NCBI GenBank assembly: GCA_910584195.1
Contig: CAJTYV010000001.1
Location: 378,818-442,817 of the forward strand
Length of the DNA: 64,000 bases
From: an uncultured Ruminococcus sp.
Lineage (GTDB): Bacteria > Bacillota > Clostridia > Oscillospirales > Ruminococcaceae
Direction: 5' to 3'
Below the pieces are notes generated by a model. The model was given only the letters and a program-made list of their open reading frames with translations. It was not told where the DNA came from and searched no databases. Below, piece by piece: positions 24,759 to 34,361 of this stretch; the first letter of the stretch is position 1; every line of letters starts with the position of its first letter. The position numbers were made by a program, and so were the translations under genes.

Positions 24759-27317
24759 ATGGCAGATGATTTTGGCTTAAAAATCGGTCTTGAGGGCGAA
24801 AAGGAGTTCAAGAAGGCTCTGTCGGAAATCAACCAGTCCTTCAAAGTCCTCGGCTCGGAAATGAAGGTCGTTCAGTCGCAGTTCGACAAAAACGACAATT
24901 CCGTGGAAGCCCTCACTGCCCGGAACCAGGTGCTGAACAAGGAAATCGAAGCCCAGAAGCAGAAAATCGAGACCTTGCGCCAGGCTCTTGCCAATGCCTC
25001 CGAGTCCTTCGGTGAAAATGACCGCAGAACGCAGCAATGGCAGATTCAGCTTAATAATGCCACCGCTGCGCTGAACGACATGGAGCGGGAACTCGACCGC
25101 AACAATGCGGCTCTGGATGATGCCGAGCATGAAATGGACGATGTTGCCGACAGCGCCGACGATCTGGAAGAGGAACTGGACGATGCCGGAGATGCCGCCG
25201 ATGACTCCGAGGGTAAATTCTCCAAGTTGGGCGGCACTCTGAAAACGGTGGGTATTGCGATGGGTGCGGTGGTAACTGCTGCCGCAGCCGCCGCTGTGTC
25301 CCTGGGCAAAGCTGTGGTGGAAGCCTACGGTGAGTATGAACAGCTTGTTGGTGGTATCGACACCCTGTTCAAAGACTCCTCCGCATCCCTGCAGGAGTAC
25401 GCAAATAACGCATATAAAACTGCCGGTATGTCGGCCAATGACTATATGTCCACGGTCACATCCTTCTCCGCATCGCTGATTTCCTCTCTGGGCGGTGATA
25501 CGGAAGCGGCAGTCAAGTATGCGGATATGGCGATCACCGACATGGCGGATAACGCCAATAAGATGGGTACGGACATCGGACTCATCCAAAACGCATACCA
25601 GGGCTTTGCCAAGCAGAACTACACGATGCTTGATAACCTGAAACTCGGCTACGGTGGCACCAAGACCGAAATGGAACGGCTGCTTGCCGATGCCCAGGCG
25701 ATTTCCGGCATTGAGTACGATATCAGTTCCTACGCTGATGTAGTTGAAGCAATCCACGTCATTCAAGAGAGCATGGGCGTTGCCGGTGCTACTGCTGCGG
25801 AAGCGGAACACACCATTGAAGGCTCCATGAACGCCATGAAGGCGGCTATCGACAACCTTATCGTGGGCTTCGGTAATGCAGATGCTGACATTGAGCAGCT
25901 TTGCAATAATGTGGTGAATGCCTTCCAGGATGTGCTGACCAACATTACCCCGGTCATCGAGAATATCATCTCGGCTCTACCAACGGCACTGAATGCACTG
26001 CTTGCGACCGTAGGTGATCTGCTCCCGACTTTACTGGACACCGTGGTCGATCTGTTCTCCCAGGTGTTGACTACGCTGCTGACGATGATACCACAACTGG
26101 TCCCGGCAGTCATTGAAGCGGTGATGACCATCGTGAACACGCTGATCGAGAACCTTCCGCTTCTGGTGGATGCCGCCGTTCAGATCATCGTTTCTCTGGT
26201 GGAGGGTATCGGCTCAGCACTTCCGCAGCTTATCCCCGCCGCAGTGCAGGCAATCATCACCATCGTGGAGGGGCTGATTTCCAATCTGCCTATGATCCTC
26301 GATGCCGCCCTGCAACTGATTATGGGACTGGCAGAGGGTTTGCTTGCCGCAATTCCTATGCTGATTGAAGCACTGCCTTCCATTATTACAGCGATTGTCG
26401 AGTTCATTCTCGGCGCAATTCCTCAAATCATCGAAGCGGGCATTCAGCTTCTGACCTCTTTGGTGGCGGCGTTGCCGGACATTATCGTTGCTGTGGTGGA
26501 AGCTATCCCGCAGATCATTGACGGCATCATCACCGCTGTTTTGGACAGCATTCCGCTTATCATCCAGGCGGGTATCGACCTGCTGATTTCTTTGGTGCAA
26601 GCTCTGCCGGAGATTATCACCACCATTGTGGCGGCTATCCCGGAAATCATCGGTTCTGTGGTCAATGCCCTTATAAACAGCATTCCCCAGATCGTGCAGG
26701 CAGGTGTGGAACTGTTCATTTCCCTTATCGCCAATCTGCCGACCATCATCGTTGAAATCGTAAAGGCTGTACCGCAGATCCTTGCGGGTCTGGTCTCTGC
26801 CTTCGGCAAGGGCGTATCGCAACTTGCCGAGGTCGGCGGCAACCTTGTCCGTGGCTTGTGGCAAGGCATCCAGTCCCTGGCTTCCTGGCTCTGGAACAAG
26901 GTGTCCGGGTGGATTTCCTCCATCTGGGATGGTATCTGCGACTTCTTCGGTATCGCATCCCCGTCCAAGGAAATGGGCTGGGTCGGTGAGATGTTGGTGG
27001 AAGGTCTGGCAGGGGCTATCAATGCCAACGGTAAAGATGCCGTTGCTGCCGCTGAAGGCATGAGTAGTGACATCAACGATGTGATGCACAGTCTGGCTGA
27101 CGATATGACCACTGCGCTGCCGACCGACTTTACCGTCAATGGCACGGTCAACCGCAACGATACCGCTTCTGGCATCGGCGGCATGGGCTATGGCGCGCTC
27201 ATTACCATTCAGCAGATGGTTGTCCGCAGTGAGGAGGATATCCGCAAGATTTCCCAGGAACTCTACAACCTTATTCAGAGTGGCTCCCGCGCACAGGGTC
27301 ACTTCACTACAGCATAA
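24759..27317 (+). CDS. Tail tape measure protein
   Basis: The 852-residue protein has a long charged coiled-coil N-terminus (residues 1-165), a hydrophobic hinge rich in Ala and Val (165-185) and the TMP domain with YGEYEQLVGGIDTLF. It continues with a very hydrophobic repeat region (about 390-685) and a C-terminal domain with FFGIASPSKEM, a common tape measure end motif. It sets tail length and may help DNA cross the membrane. Three 44-residue repeats are listed separately. Confidence 0.95.
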   Translation: MADDFGLKIGLEGEKEFKKALSEINQSFKVLGSEMKVVQSQFDKNDNSVEALTARNQVLNKEIEAQKQKIETLRQALANASESFGENDRRTQQWQIQLNNATAALNDMERELDRNNAALDDAEHEMDDVADSADDLEEELDDAGDAADDSEGKFSKLGGTLKTVGIAMGAVVTAAAAAAVSLGKAVVEAYGEYEQLVGGIDTLFKDSSASLQEYANNAYKTAGMSANDYMSTVTSFSASLISSLGGDTEAAVKYADMAITDMADNANKMGTDIGLIQNAYQGFAKQNYTMLDNLKLGYGGTKTEMERLLADAQAISGIEYDISSYADVVEAIHVIQESMGVAGATAAEAEHTIEGSMNAMKAAIDNLIVGFGNADADIEQLCNNVVNAFQDVLTNITPVIENIISALPTALNALLATVGDLLPTLLDTVVDLFSQVLTTLLTMIPQLVPAVIEAVMTIVNTLIENLPLLVDAAVQIIVSLVEGIGSALPQLIPAAVQAIITIVEGLISNLPMILDAALQLIMGLAEGLLAAIPMLIEALPSIITAIVEFILGAIPQIIEAGIQLLTSLVAALPDIIVAVVEAIPQIIDGIITAVLDSIPLIIQAGIDLLISLVQALPEIITTIVAAIPEIIGSVVNALINSIPQIVQAGVELFISLIANLPTIIVEIVKAVPQILAGLVSAFGKGVSQLAEVGGNLVRGLWQGIQSLASWLWNKVSGWISSIWDGICDFFGIASPSKEMGWVGEMLVEGLAGAINANGKDAVAAAEGMSSDINDVMHSLADDMTTALPTDFTVNGTVNRNDTASGIGGMGYGALITIQQMVVRSEEDIRKISQELYNLIQSGSRAQGHFTTA
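26415..26810 (+). repeat. Three tandem 44-residue repeats in the tape measure
   Basis: Starting at 26415, 26547 and 26679 the protein repeats a 44-residue (132-bp) unit of the form [AS]IPxIIxAGIxLLxSLVxALPxIIxxIVxAIPxII. Diverged copies precede them. The units look like paired hydrophobic helices broken by prolines and may insert into or cross a membrane. Confidence 0.85.
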
Positions 27318-27333
27318 AGGAGGGCTTTGACCT

Positions 27334-28110
27334 ATGGGTTTTACCTATAACGATATTACATCGGCCAGTATGGGCATCAAAGCCCGTCTGACCTCCTGGC
27401 AGGTGTGTGGTAAACTTCGCAACTTTACCACCACCGTGCCTGGTAAATATGGTGTTGCAGACTTCGGCGCTGACTTTGATTACAGAGAAATCACCGCCCA
27501 TTGCAGCATCTATCCCAAGCACAGTTTTACGGCACTGGTTTCCGCTCTGGACAGCATTGCCGCCTGGCTTGACCCCACCCAGGGACTTCATCAGCTTGTG
27601 TTTGATGATGTTCCCGACAGGTATTTTATGGCACGACTGAATGATGCAGTGGACTGTGAACGGCTCGTCCGCTCGGCAGGCAGTTTTGAACTGAAGTTTT
27701 TCTGCCCAGACCCATTTGCCTACGCACTGACGGATGAGACCTTCTCCATTACTGAGGAAGGCACCCATACCGTGACCCGCACCATCGGCAATATTGAGTC
27801 CTTGCCGGTCTACCGCATCAAAGGTGTACTGACTGCCGGGGCAAGCAATTATATCAGCATTACCACCAACGGCACAGAAATGAAGGTCATGAATGCCACT
27901 CTTTCCGAGGGAGAGACCCTTGTGGTGGACACCGACAGGATGACTGCCTATGTGGTGGATGAAAACGAAGAAACGCTCCGCAACGGCCTGCCGTACTTGC
28001 AGGAACTGAACTTTCCGACACTGGCTGTCGGTGATAACACAGTCACCGTGGAAGTGAGCAATGCTGCGCTGACCGAACTTCAAATTGGAGCCAAAAGCAG
28101 ATGGAGGTGA
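27334..28110 (+). CDS. Distal tail protein (Dit) family
   Basis: The 258-residue protein fits the Siphovirus Dit/tail family: GFTYNDITSASMGIKA at the start, VPGKYGVADFGADFDYREI near residue 40, and FDDVPDRYFMARLNDAV with FELKFFCPDPFAYA near residues 90-130. Beta-rich segments complete the C-terminal half. Dit forms the baseplate hub that joins the tape measure end to the Tal protein encoded next. Confidence 0.88.
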   Translation: MGFTYNDITSASMGIKARLTSWQVCGKLRNFTTTVPGKYGVADFGADFDYREITAHCSIYPKHSFTALVSALDSIAAWLDPTQGLHQLVFDDVPDRYFMARLNDAVDCERLVRSAGSFELKFFCPDPFAYALTDETFSITEEGTHTVTRTIGNIESLPVYRIKGVLTAGASNYISITTNGTEMKVMNATLSEGETLVVDTDRMTAYVVDENEETLRNGLPYLQELNFPTLAVGDNTVTVEVSNAALTELQIGAKSRWR

Positions 28111-28114
28111 CGGT

Positions 28115-30640
28115 ATGTCTCTGAAAACAATTTTGAATAAACAGACGGATTTCACGGGTGAATTTCCGGCAGAGTATGCCGCCTCCGGCTTGTGGCGTTT
28201 TAATGAGTCTGCGCCGGATGAAGATACCTCACTGGTGGATGAATCCGGCTGCGGACGCAACTTTACCATTATCAACTGGTCTGGCACTACCGCAAACCTC
28301 TCCAAAAGCCCCAAAGGTCGCCAGTTCCGATTCAATATCAACAACCCGACCTCTGAAAAGACCCACCTGCAGGTCACAAATGATGGCAGCATCTTTGCCA
28401 ATCTTGGTGAACGCATCATTGTGGGCGGTTGGATGAACCCTACCACTTACTCGGTGGGTAATACTTTCTGTCCGATCTTCAACACCAGATACGGTCCCGG
28501 ACAGCCGATTTTCTATTTATCCCTTTATTCCGGCAAACCGAGAATCATGCTGTACAACTCCGCAGGCTCTCTGATCCTCGACCAGTCTATGACACCTTCC
28601 TTCAAATTGGTAAATGGCGGTTGGTATTTCATTGCCGGAGTGATCGAGCCGAACAACAAGAAATTCACCTATGTGGTGGGCGACCGTTCTTCCGGCGAGG
28701 TGTGGAAATCTGAAACACTAACCTTTACCGGGGAACTGAACCGCTCTTGTGTTGCCGATCTGGTTATCGGTATGCACGCCACTTCCTACTATTACGCAGG
28801 TGGTTTTGATGACTGGTTCCTTGACTGTGATTCTCCACTGACCGCAGATGATTTGGTTGACTTTTTCAAAGCAACCGTCCTTTGCAACGGCGCAGACAGT
28901 TCTTCCGATGTGGATGCCCTTACCGATGCAAGCGGTGTTACGCTGAAATCCACTGATGGTGTCTACCCAGAAAGCGGTGTAATTTATACGAAAGCTGCTG
29001 ACTGCAATCTTTCCGGCACGGGCAAGGTGTCCGTCACCAGTGAGTACACGGCGGGAGTCACCGCCATTGCATCCGTGGAGACCTCCACCAGTGATGACCT
29101 CACTGATTGGAGCGACTGGATCGTGGTCGGCTCAGACGGAAAGCTGCAATCTCCCAACCGAAACTATATCCGCTTTAAGGTTACGCTTACCACTTCGGAC
29201 ACCACCAAAACTCCGAAACTGGTGGATATCAGGCTCTATGACATTCCCAAGGCTCCCTATGAGAAGATCGGCTATGCCAGACCTGTGGTTCTTGACAGCA
29301 ATGGTGCATGGGAAGCGGTTCTGGAAAATGCCTACGACATCATTGTTACGGGCGAAATCAACGGTGAGGATACTTTGACCTTCTGCATTCCGTACCGTGA
29401 CAGCAAGCGAAAGTACATCGATAACGAGAAGAAAATCCAGATCGTTGACGATGTTTATAAAATCCGAACCATTACCGATGTGAAGGACAGCACTGGCAGC
29501 ACCATTACCCAGGTATATGCCGAGGCAGAGTTCTATGACCTGACCTTTTCTGTCCGTAAGGAAGAAAAGAAGTTTGATGCCGAGACTGCCGATGTTGCGA
29601 TGGCCTACGCTCTGGCAGACACCGAATGGAGTGTCGGCACGGTCAATGTTACCACCAAGCGCACCTGGACTTCCACGGAAAAGAACGCTCTTTCCATTCT
29701 CCGCAGCATTGCCAATCTACACGGCGGCGACCTTGTTTTTGACTGTCCGAACCGACTGGTGCATCTGCTGACGGTCAATGGCAAGGACAGCGGCGCGCTG
29801 TTTGCTTATAAAAAGAACATGAAAAGCATCGAGCGTATCGTGGACACCCGCTCTCTGGTCACCAGGCTATATGCCGTGGGTGCGGACGGGTTGACCTTCT
29901 CGGACATCAACGGCGGCAAACCTTACCTTGAGGATTACACCTATTCCAAGGAAATCCGCATTACAACCCTGGACTGTTCCTCCTTCACCAACCCGTACCA
30001 GATGAAGGAATTTACAGCCATGCGCCTTGCGGAATACTGCAAGCCCACCGTGTCCTATGTGCTGAATGCGATGGACTTGTCCGTTCTGACGGGCTATGAG
30101 CATGAAGCCTGGAATCTGGGCGATTATGTCCGTGTTGAGGATAAGGAGTTGGGGCTTTCGGTCACTACCCGCATCGTGCGCCGTGAGTACAACCTACAGG
30201 AACCCTGGAACACCGTTCTGGAACTGTCCACTACACTGAAGAACCTGGGCAGTTCGGTCAGTACCCTGGATACCATCGCAGACTCCCTTGAGGGTACGAG
30301 CGTGGTCTCCAATAACGACATCCGAGAACTGGTGCCGTTCAATCATCTGCGTAATTCCCGTGCCGATGATGACATGGCCTATTGGGTCAATTCCGGCTTT
30401 GAAGCAGACGGTGCAAACGGTGCTTCCGGCACGGCATCCTTTAAGGCTGTAGGTGTTGCGGATATGACCAAGAGTATGTCCCAGACCGTGTATCCGTCCA
30501 ACCGCAGCAGTTATACGCTGTCGGCGCAGATTGCTTCGGACGATCTGGAGAAGCTGTCCGATGATGCCCAGGTGGGCATTGAGGTGGTCATAGAATACGA
30601 GGACGGCACCACCGAGACCCGTTTCATTGACCTGTACTGA
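28115..30640 (+). CDS. Tail-associated protein (Tal) with LamG-like domain
   Basis: The start at 28115 follows GGAGGTGACGGT and gives 841 residues. Residues about 25-270 form a laminin G/concanavalin-like domain (GLWRFNES..D..LVDESG..., HATSYYYAGGFDDWFLD). From about 380 the protein matches the prophage tail endopeptidase/Tal family (ENAYDIIVTGEINGEDTLTF, EAEFYDLTFSVRKEE, WNLGDYVRVEDKELG). It likely forms the tail tip that touches the host surface, with the LamG part binding sugar. It is placed directly after Dit. Confidence 0.85.
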   Translation: MSLKTILNKQTDFTGEFPAEYAASGLWRFNESAPDEDTSLVDESGCGRNFTIINWSGTTANLSKSPKGRQFRFNINNPTSEKTHLQVTNDGSIFANLGERIIVGGWMNPTTYSVGNTFCPIFNTRYGPGQPIFYLSLYSGKPRIMLYNSAGSLILDQSMTPSFKLVNGGWYFIAGVIEPNNKKFTYVVGDRSSGEVWKSETLTFTGELNRSCVADLVIGMHATSYYYAGGFDDWFLDCDSPLTADDLVDFFKATVLCNGADSSSDVDALTDASGVTLKSTDGVYPESGVIYTKAADCNLSGTGKVSVTSEYTAGVTAIASVETSTSDDLTDWSDWIVVGSDGKLQSPNRNYIRFKVTLTTSDTTKTPKLVDIRLYDIPKAPYEKIGYARPVVLDSNGAWEAVLENAYDIIVTGEINGEDTLTFCIPYRDSKRKYIDNEKKIQIVDDVYKIRTITDVKDSTGSTITQVYAEAEFYDLTFSVRKEEKKFDAETADVAMAYALADTEWSVGTVNVTTKRTWTSTEKNALSILRSIANLHGGDLVFDCPNRLVHLLTVNGKDSGALFAYKKNMKSIERIVDTRSLVTRLYAVGADGLTFSDINGGKPYLEDYTYSKEIRITTLDCSSFTNPYQMKEFTAMRLAEYCKPTVSYVLNAMDLSVLTGYEHEAWNLGDYVRVEDKELGLSVTTRIVRREYNLQEPWNTVLELSTTLKNLGSSVSTLDTIADSLEGTSVVSNNDIRELVPFNHLRNSRADDDMAYWVNSGFEADGANGASGTASFKAVGVADMTKSMSQTVYPSNRSSYTLSAQIASDDLEKLSDDAQVGIEVVIEYEDGTTETRFIDLY

Positions 30641-30652
30641 TGGAGGTGCGAT

Positions 30653-30850
30653 ATGGCTTATTTCTCGAAAACTACGGAAAAGATCACGCCGGAGAACTAC
30701 TTTTCCAAGGTCAAATCCATAACGGTGCGTATCTGTATCACCAACTGCTCCGGCACAATTTATGTAACAGACCTTCTGCTTCAGCCGGGTTCTGTTGCCA
30801 CGGGATGGGTAGGTCATCCCTGCGAGATGAAGTGGGTGCTTGATGGCTAA
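30653..30850 (+). CDS. Small tail protein, NCSGTI repeat family
   Basis: ATG 30653 follows GGAGGTGCGAT and gives 65 residues. The stretch VRICITNCSGTIYVTDLLLQPGS...GW is repeated in the next gene as VKPTVTNCSGTIWFTDLMLQEGP...GY, so the two are related by duplication. It looks like a small beta domain of the tail tip. No known function. Confidence 0.7.
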   Translation: MAYFSKTTEKITPENYFSKVKSITVRICITNCSGTIYVTDLLLQPGSVATGWVGHPCEMKWVLDG

Positions 30851-31406
30851 ACCCGTATTCATCCGACTGGCAGAGGTCATAAACAAAAAGCAGGAAAAGC
30901 GTGTCATGAGCGTAACGGTGAAGCCTACCGTCACCAACTGCTCTGGCACGATCTGGTTCACTGACCTCATGCTGCAGGAAGGACCGGCGCTGACCGGCTA
31001 TGTTCCGCACACGGAGAGCAGGCTGGCGAAAAGCGATAAGGTCTGGTTCAACGGCGTGGTTCGCTCCGCCGAAACGGTCATTGTCTGTAATCTTGGCGAG
31101 ACCTCCGGCGGCTTGGATATCCACATCTATCCCAAGTCGGATATGGCGGCAGGATCGGTTTCCTTGCACCAGGGTGTTGGTGGGCAACGAGTGGTTTTTC
31201 CTAATGCCCTTCATGCCGAAGATGACCTGGCGCTCCTTGCTTCGGTGCGGGAATGCACCAGAAACGGCATCACCGAACCGAAAGATGGTTTTTATCAGTA
31301 CAGCGCCGCCTGGGACTCCAAGCATAGGGTCAATCTGGAAACTGGAAAATCCGCAAGGATGCTGTTTGAACTGCAACAAATGACAGATGGAGGTGACGCA
31401 ATCTGA
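30843..31406 (+). CDS. Tail protein, NCSGTI family
   Basis: The 187-residue protein (ATG 30843, overlapping the previous stop) begins with the NCSGTIWFTDLMLQEG domain shared with its neighbour. It continues with VWFNGVVRSAETVIVCNLGE, a beta-rich carbohydrate-binding-like part, and a helical end. It ends on the first base of the GH18 gene, so the three tail genes are tightly coupled. A role in the tail tip next to the chitinase-like protein is likely; its detail is unknown. Confidence 0.7.
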   Translation: MAKPVFIRLAEVINKKQEKRVMSVTVKPTVTNCSGTIWFTDLMLQEGPALTGYVPHTESRLAKSDKVWFNGVVRSAETVIVCNLGETSGGLDIHIYPKSDMAAGSVSLHQGVGGQRVVFPNALHAEDDLALLASVRECTRNGITEPKDGFYQYSAAWDSKHRVNLETGKSARMLFELQQMTDGGDAI

Positions 31407-33871
31407 TGGATAAACTCAAAGGCAAACGCATCATGGTCTGGACATTCATGGGCAATGCCAGAATGTATGAAGCCCTGCGCGATTACGGTGACCGCATCGA
31501 TACCATCGGTCTGTTTTCCTTTAAGGTGGATAAGACCGGCGCCATCACCGAGAGCGGTGTTGCCATCAGCAATATGCTGACCTACATCAACAAATGGCCC
31601 CACATCCGTTGGCTGCTTACCGTTGCCAATGACGGTGCAAACTCCATCTTCAAAGCCCTGCGTGACAACACGGACGGTGCACAGGACACTTTCTGCTCCG
31701 AACTCGTCCGAATTATGGAGAAATACCCCTGGTGCAGCGGTGTGGATATCGACCTGGAAAAAGGCGACGATTACTCCACCCACGAAGCGTCCACCGCCAT
31801 GTTCGCCCATATTTACAGCACCGTGAAAGCCTATGACCCTACCAAGGAAATAAACATCTGCCTGCCGGGTATGACTTCGGTCAACGGCTCGGTCGGCGGT
31901 GAGAACTGGTGCGTTTACGGTGATCTGGATAAATACTGCGACACCGCATCCATTATGACCTACGGTATGGCTTGGGCAGGTTCCGCTCCTGGTCCTGTCT
32001 CTCCGAGAAGTTGGCTTGAGGGTGTGTACGATTATGCTGTGCGGGTGATGAACCCAGACAAGGTATTCCTCGGTATGCCTGCCTACGGTTGGAACTGGCA
32101 GATCTATGACACCCCGGAAAATCTGGGCGAATACTACCGTGGCACATCCCACACCTACTATGCTGCAAAATACTGGATGCAGGGCGTGTATAACTTCACC
32201 GATGATGCACCACCGCAGCCTTTCATTCCGATCCTTTCCTATTGGGACGATTACGATATGGGTCCGTGGGCACTCCCTCATGTGTATGACTACATGGAAG
32301 GCAGAGATGCCACGGCAAAAACCTATCCCCAGATGGCAGAGGTCTATAACCGTAGGAACTATCTGACCGCTTATGCCAAGCAGCAAAAGACCGAGTTTGG
32401 AGAAATTCTCATTGACCACGATGCCGAGCCGGACAGCTATTCCGGCATTGTTTCTGTTTCCAAGACCCTTGTGACCTTGGGAGAGGACGGCTCTGCCACC
32501 TATAAGTTCACCATTGATGAGGACGGCACCTACGATGTTGCAGTCCGGCTGTGTTATCCGTTCTGGGATAAAAACAGCATTTATGCTTCTTTGGATGGCA
32601 GCACGGTTCATTTTTCCGAGAATCGGCTATGGTGGCCGTACTGGCGAACCACTTTCTGGGCAACCCTCGCCAAGGGTGCAAATCTCACTGCCGGAGAGCA
32701 TACGCTGAAAATCTCTGTAGGCGTGAATGGTGTCCAGTTCTATGGTTTCCGTGTCTGCACGGACTTTTCCGAAGAACCCACTGCAGGTGATGCGGAATAC
32801 ACCCTGGCGCCACGAAAGTTCAAGGACATCAACGGAGATATGGTGGGACCGGCGACCGGCTTCAAGCTGACTCTTGAGATGCTGCGCCGAAAGCCGGACT
32901 CTGCACTGGTATGGTATGAGGATTTCCGTGATGAGCAGAAGATCCCGGAAAGCTACTGGACAACGCTCTCCGGCGAATGGGATGTGTGGCAAGACCCCAA
33001 CAGCGATGCCAACCGCCCATACTCGCAGCTTGAGGGCTACGGTCAGCTTGCCTGGAATTATAACAGCTTTTCCGACATCCATCTCCGAGCGCAGATCATC
33101 ATCCCGCCTGATGGTGGCGGCAAGTCCGGCATCTTCCTCGGCTCTCTATTCCTGTGCATCAACTACGATACGCAGAGGTTGGAACTCTACGAAGGGTCAA
33201 CGCTCAAGGAAAGCTACTCGGCATCCTATGCAAAGACCTCAAAGGCAGACCTCCGCTCCAATCCAAGTGTTTATACCATTGAGATGCGTAAGCGTGGAAA
33301 CAAGGTGCGGGTTTATTCCTCCACCTCGTACACGCTCCGCTTCACGGCTACGGTCAGCAGTGGCGGTGGTTACGCAGGTATCCGCTCGGATATGCCTGTC
33401 AACTGCCAACTGCTCCGTCTGGGGGATGCCTGGACATACGAACCGTATGAGCGTTTCGATGTCATCATGCCGGATGGCACTGAAACTTCCTACGGCAGAA
33501 TTGAACGGTCGAACTGCACCTGGGATGAGGAGTTCCAGGTGTTCATGCTGACCAGTGATGTGGAAGAATCGTCCACCAGAAGCGAAAGCATCTCTCTGGA
33601 CTATGAGTTTTACCATTCCCACATCATGCCGCTTGAGTGCGGCAACGACTACTCTGCAAAAATAATCCCCAGGGACATCAACATCTGGATTTCCAGGCTG
33701 TTCCTTGGGGATTCGGACGGCTTTTCCATTCTTTACTATCAGGATGTGGACAGCCTCATCTATTGGGCAAACCAGGCAGCATACCGATGGAAGCTGCGAG
33801 GGATGTGTATGTGGTCCCTCGGACAGGAAGATATGCGGGTATGGGAATGGTTGCCCAAGCAAACTGAATAA
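31406..33871 (+). CDS. Tail protein with split GH18 glycosidase domain
   Basis: The 821-residue protein has a GH18-type barrel: the active-site strand GVDIDLEKG near residue 112-120 carries the D-x-D-x-E motif, and substrate residues appear in MTYGMAW near 190 and GMPAYGWNW near 225. The last barrel strand, LRGMCMWSLGQED, is only found at about 795-807. In between (about 340-745) are a carbohydrate-binding-like beta domain and a LamG-like domain (ALVWYEDFRD...). It probably cleaves a wall or capsule polymer. Insertion inside the barrel is unusual. Confidence 0.82.
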   Translation: MDKLKGKRIMVWTFMGNARMYEALRDYGDRIDTIGLFSFKVDKTGAITESGVAISNMLTYINKWPHIRWLLTVANDGANSIFKALRDNTDGAQDTFCSELVRIMEKYPWCSGVDIDLEKGDDYSTHEASTAMFAHIYSTVKAYDPTKEINICLPGMTSVNGSVGGENWCVYGDLDKYCDTASIMTYGMAWAGSAPGPVSPRSWLEGVYDYAVRVMNPDKVFLGMPAYGWNWQIYDTPENLGEYYRGTSHTYYAAKYWMQGVYNFTDDAPPQPFIPILSYWDDYDMGPWALPHVYDYMEGRDATAKTYPQMAEVYNRRNYLTAYAKQQKTEFGEILIDHDAEPDSYSGIVSVSKTLVTLGEDGSATYKFTIDEDGTYDVAVRLCYPFWDKNSIYASLDGSTVHFSENRLWWPYWRTTFWATLAKGANLTAGEHTLKISVGVNGVQFYGFRVCTDFSEEPTAGDAEYTLAPRKFKDINGDMVGPATGFKLTLEMLRRKPDSALVWYEDFRDEQKIPESYWTTLSGEWDVWQDPNSDANRPYSQLEGYGQLAWNYNSFSDIHLRAQIIIPPDGGGKSGIFLGSLFLCINYDTQRLELYEGSTLKESYSASYAKTSKADLRSNPSVYTIEMRKRGNKVRVYSSTSYTLRFTATVSSGGGYAGIRSDMPVNCQLLRLGDAWTYEPYERFDVIMPDGTETSYGRIERSNCTWDEEFQVFMLTSDVEESSTRSESISLDYEFYHSHIMPLECGNDYSAKIIPRDINIWISRLFLGDSDGFSILYYQDVDSLIYWANQAAYRWKLRGMCMWSLGQEDMRVWEWLPKQTE

Positions 33872-33879
33872 GGCACATA

Positions 33880-33911
33880 GGGCTTCTGCTTTCGTGGCAG
33901 AGGCCCTTTTG
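33880..33911 (+). terminator. Rho-independent terminator
   Basis: GGGCTTCTGC and GCAGAGGCCC pair over 10 bp with a T-rich end (TTTTGC), just after the GH18 tail gene and before the holin. It would end the structural transcript. Confidence 0.75.
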
Positions 33912-33941
33912 CATAATTAAAACGAAATGGAGGATAACGCT

Positions 33942-34361
33942 ATGAAACAAATCTGGTCTGGCATTCAGATCGCATTCACCGCTTTCGGTGGCTTCCTCGG
34001 ATGGTTCCTGGGCGGTGTGGACGGCTTTCTGTATGCGTTGATCGCCTTTACGGTGATCGACTACATCACCGGCGTCATGTGCGCCATCACTGACAAGAAC
34101 CTCTCCAGTTCCATCGGCTTCAAAGGCATCTGCCGCAAGGTGCTGATCTTCACTCTGGTGGGCATCGGCAACATTGTGGATGTCTATGTCCTCGGCCAGG
34201 GTGGAGTGCTGCGTACCGCAGTTATTTTCTTCTACCTGTCCAATGAGGGTGTCAGCATTCTGGAAAACTCTGCCCATCTGGGACTGCCTATCCCTGAAAA
34301 GCTGAAGGAAGTCCTGGAGCAGCTTCACGAGCGAGGAGGTGACGATGATGAATCTGCATAA
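33942..34361 (+). CDS. Phage holin, toxin secretion/lysis family
   Basis: ATG 33942 follows ATGGAGGATAACGCT and gives 139 residues. Three hydrophobic segments (about 10-30, 35-55 and 65-105) with ALIAFTVIDYITGVMCAI and the C-terminal EGVSILENSAHLGLPIPEKLKEVLEQL are diagnostic for the phage_holin_4 family. Holins form membrane holes that release the lysin to the wall. The last 14 bases overlap the amidase gene. Confidence 0.94.
   Translation: MKQIWSGIQIAFTAFGGFLGWFLGGVDGFLYALIAFTVIDYITGVMCAITDKNLSSSIGFKGICRKVLIFTLVGIGNIVDVYVLGQGGVLRTAVIFFYLSNEGVSILENSAHLGLPIPEKLKEVLEQLHERGGDDDESA

Noticed and set aside
24777..27302. Long antisense frames under the tape measure gene
   Set aside because: Low-complexity mirror of the hydrophobic repeats, not independent genes.
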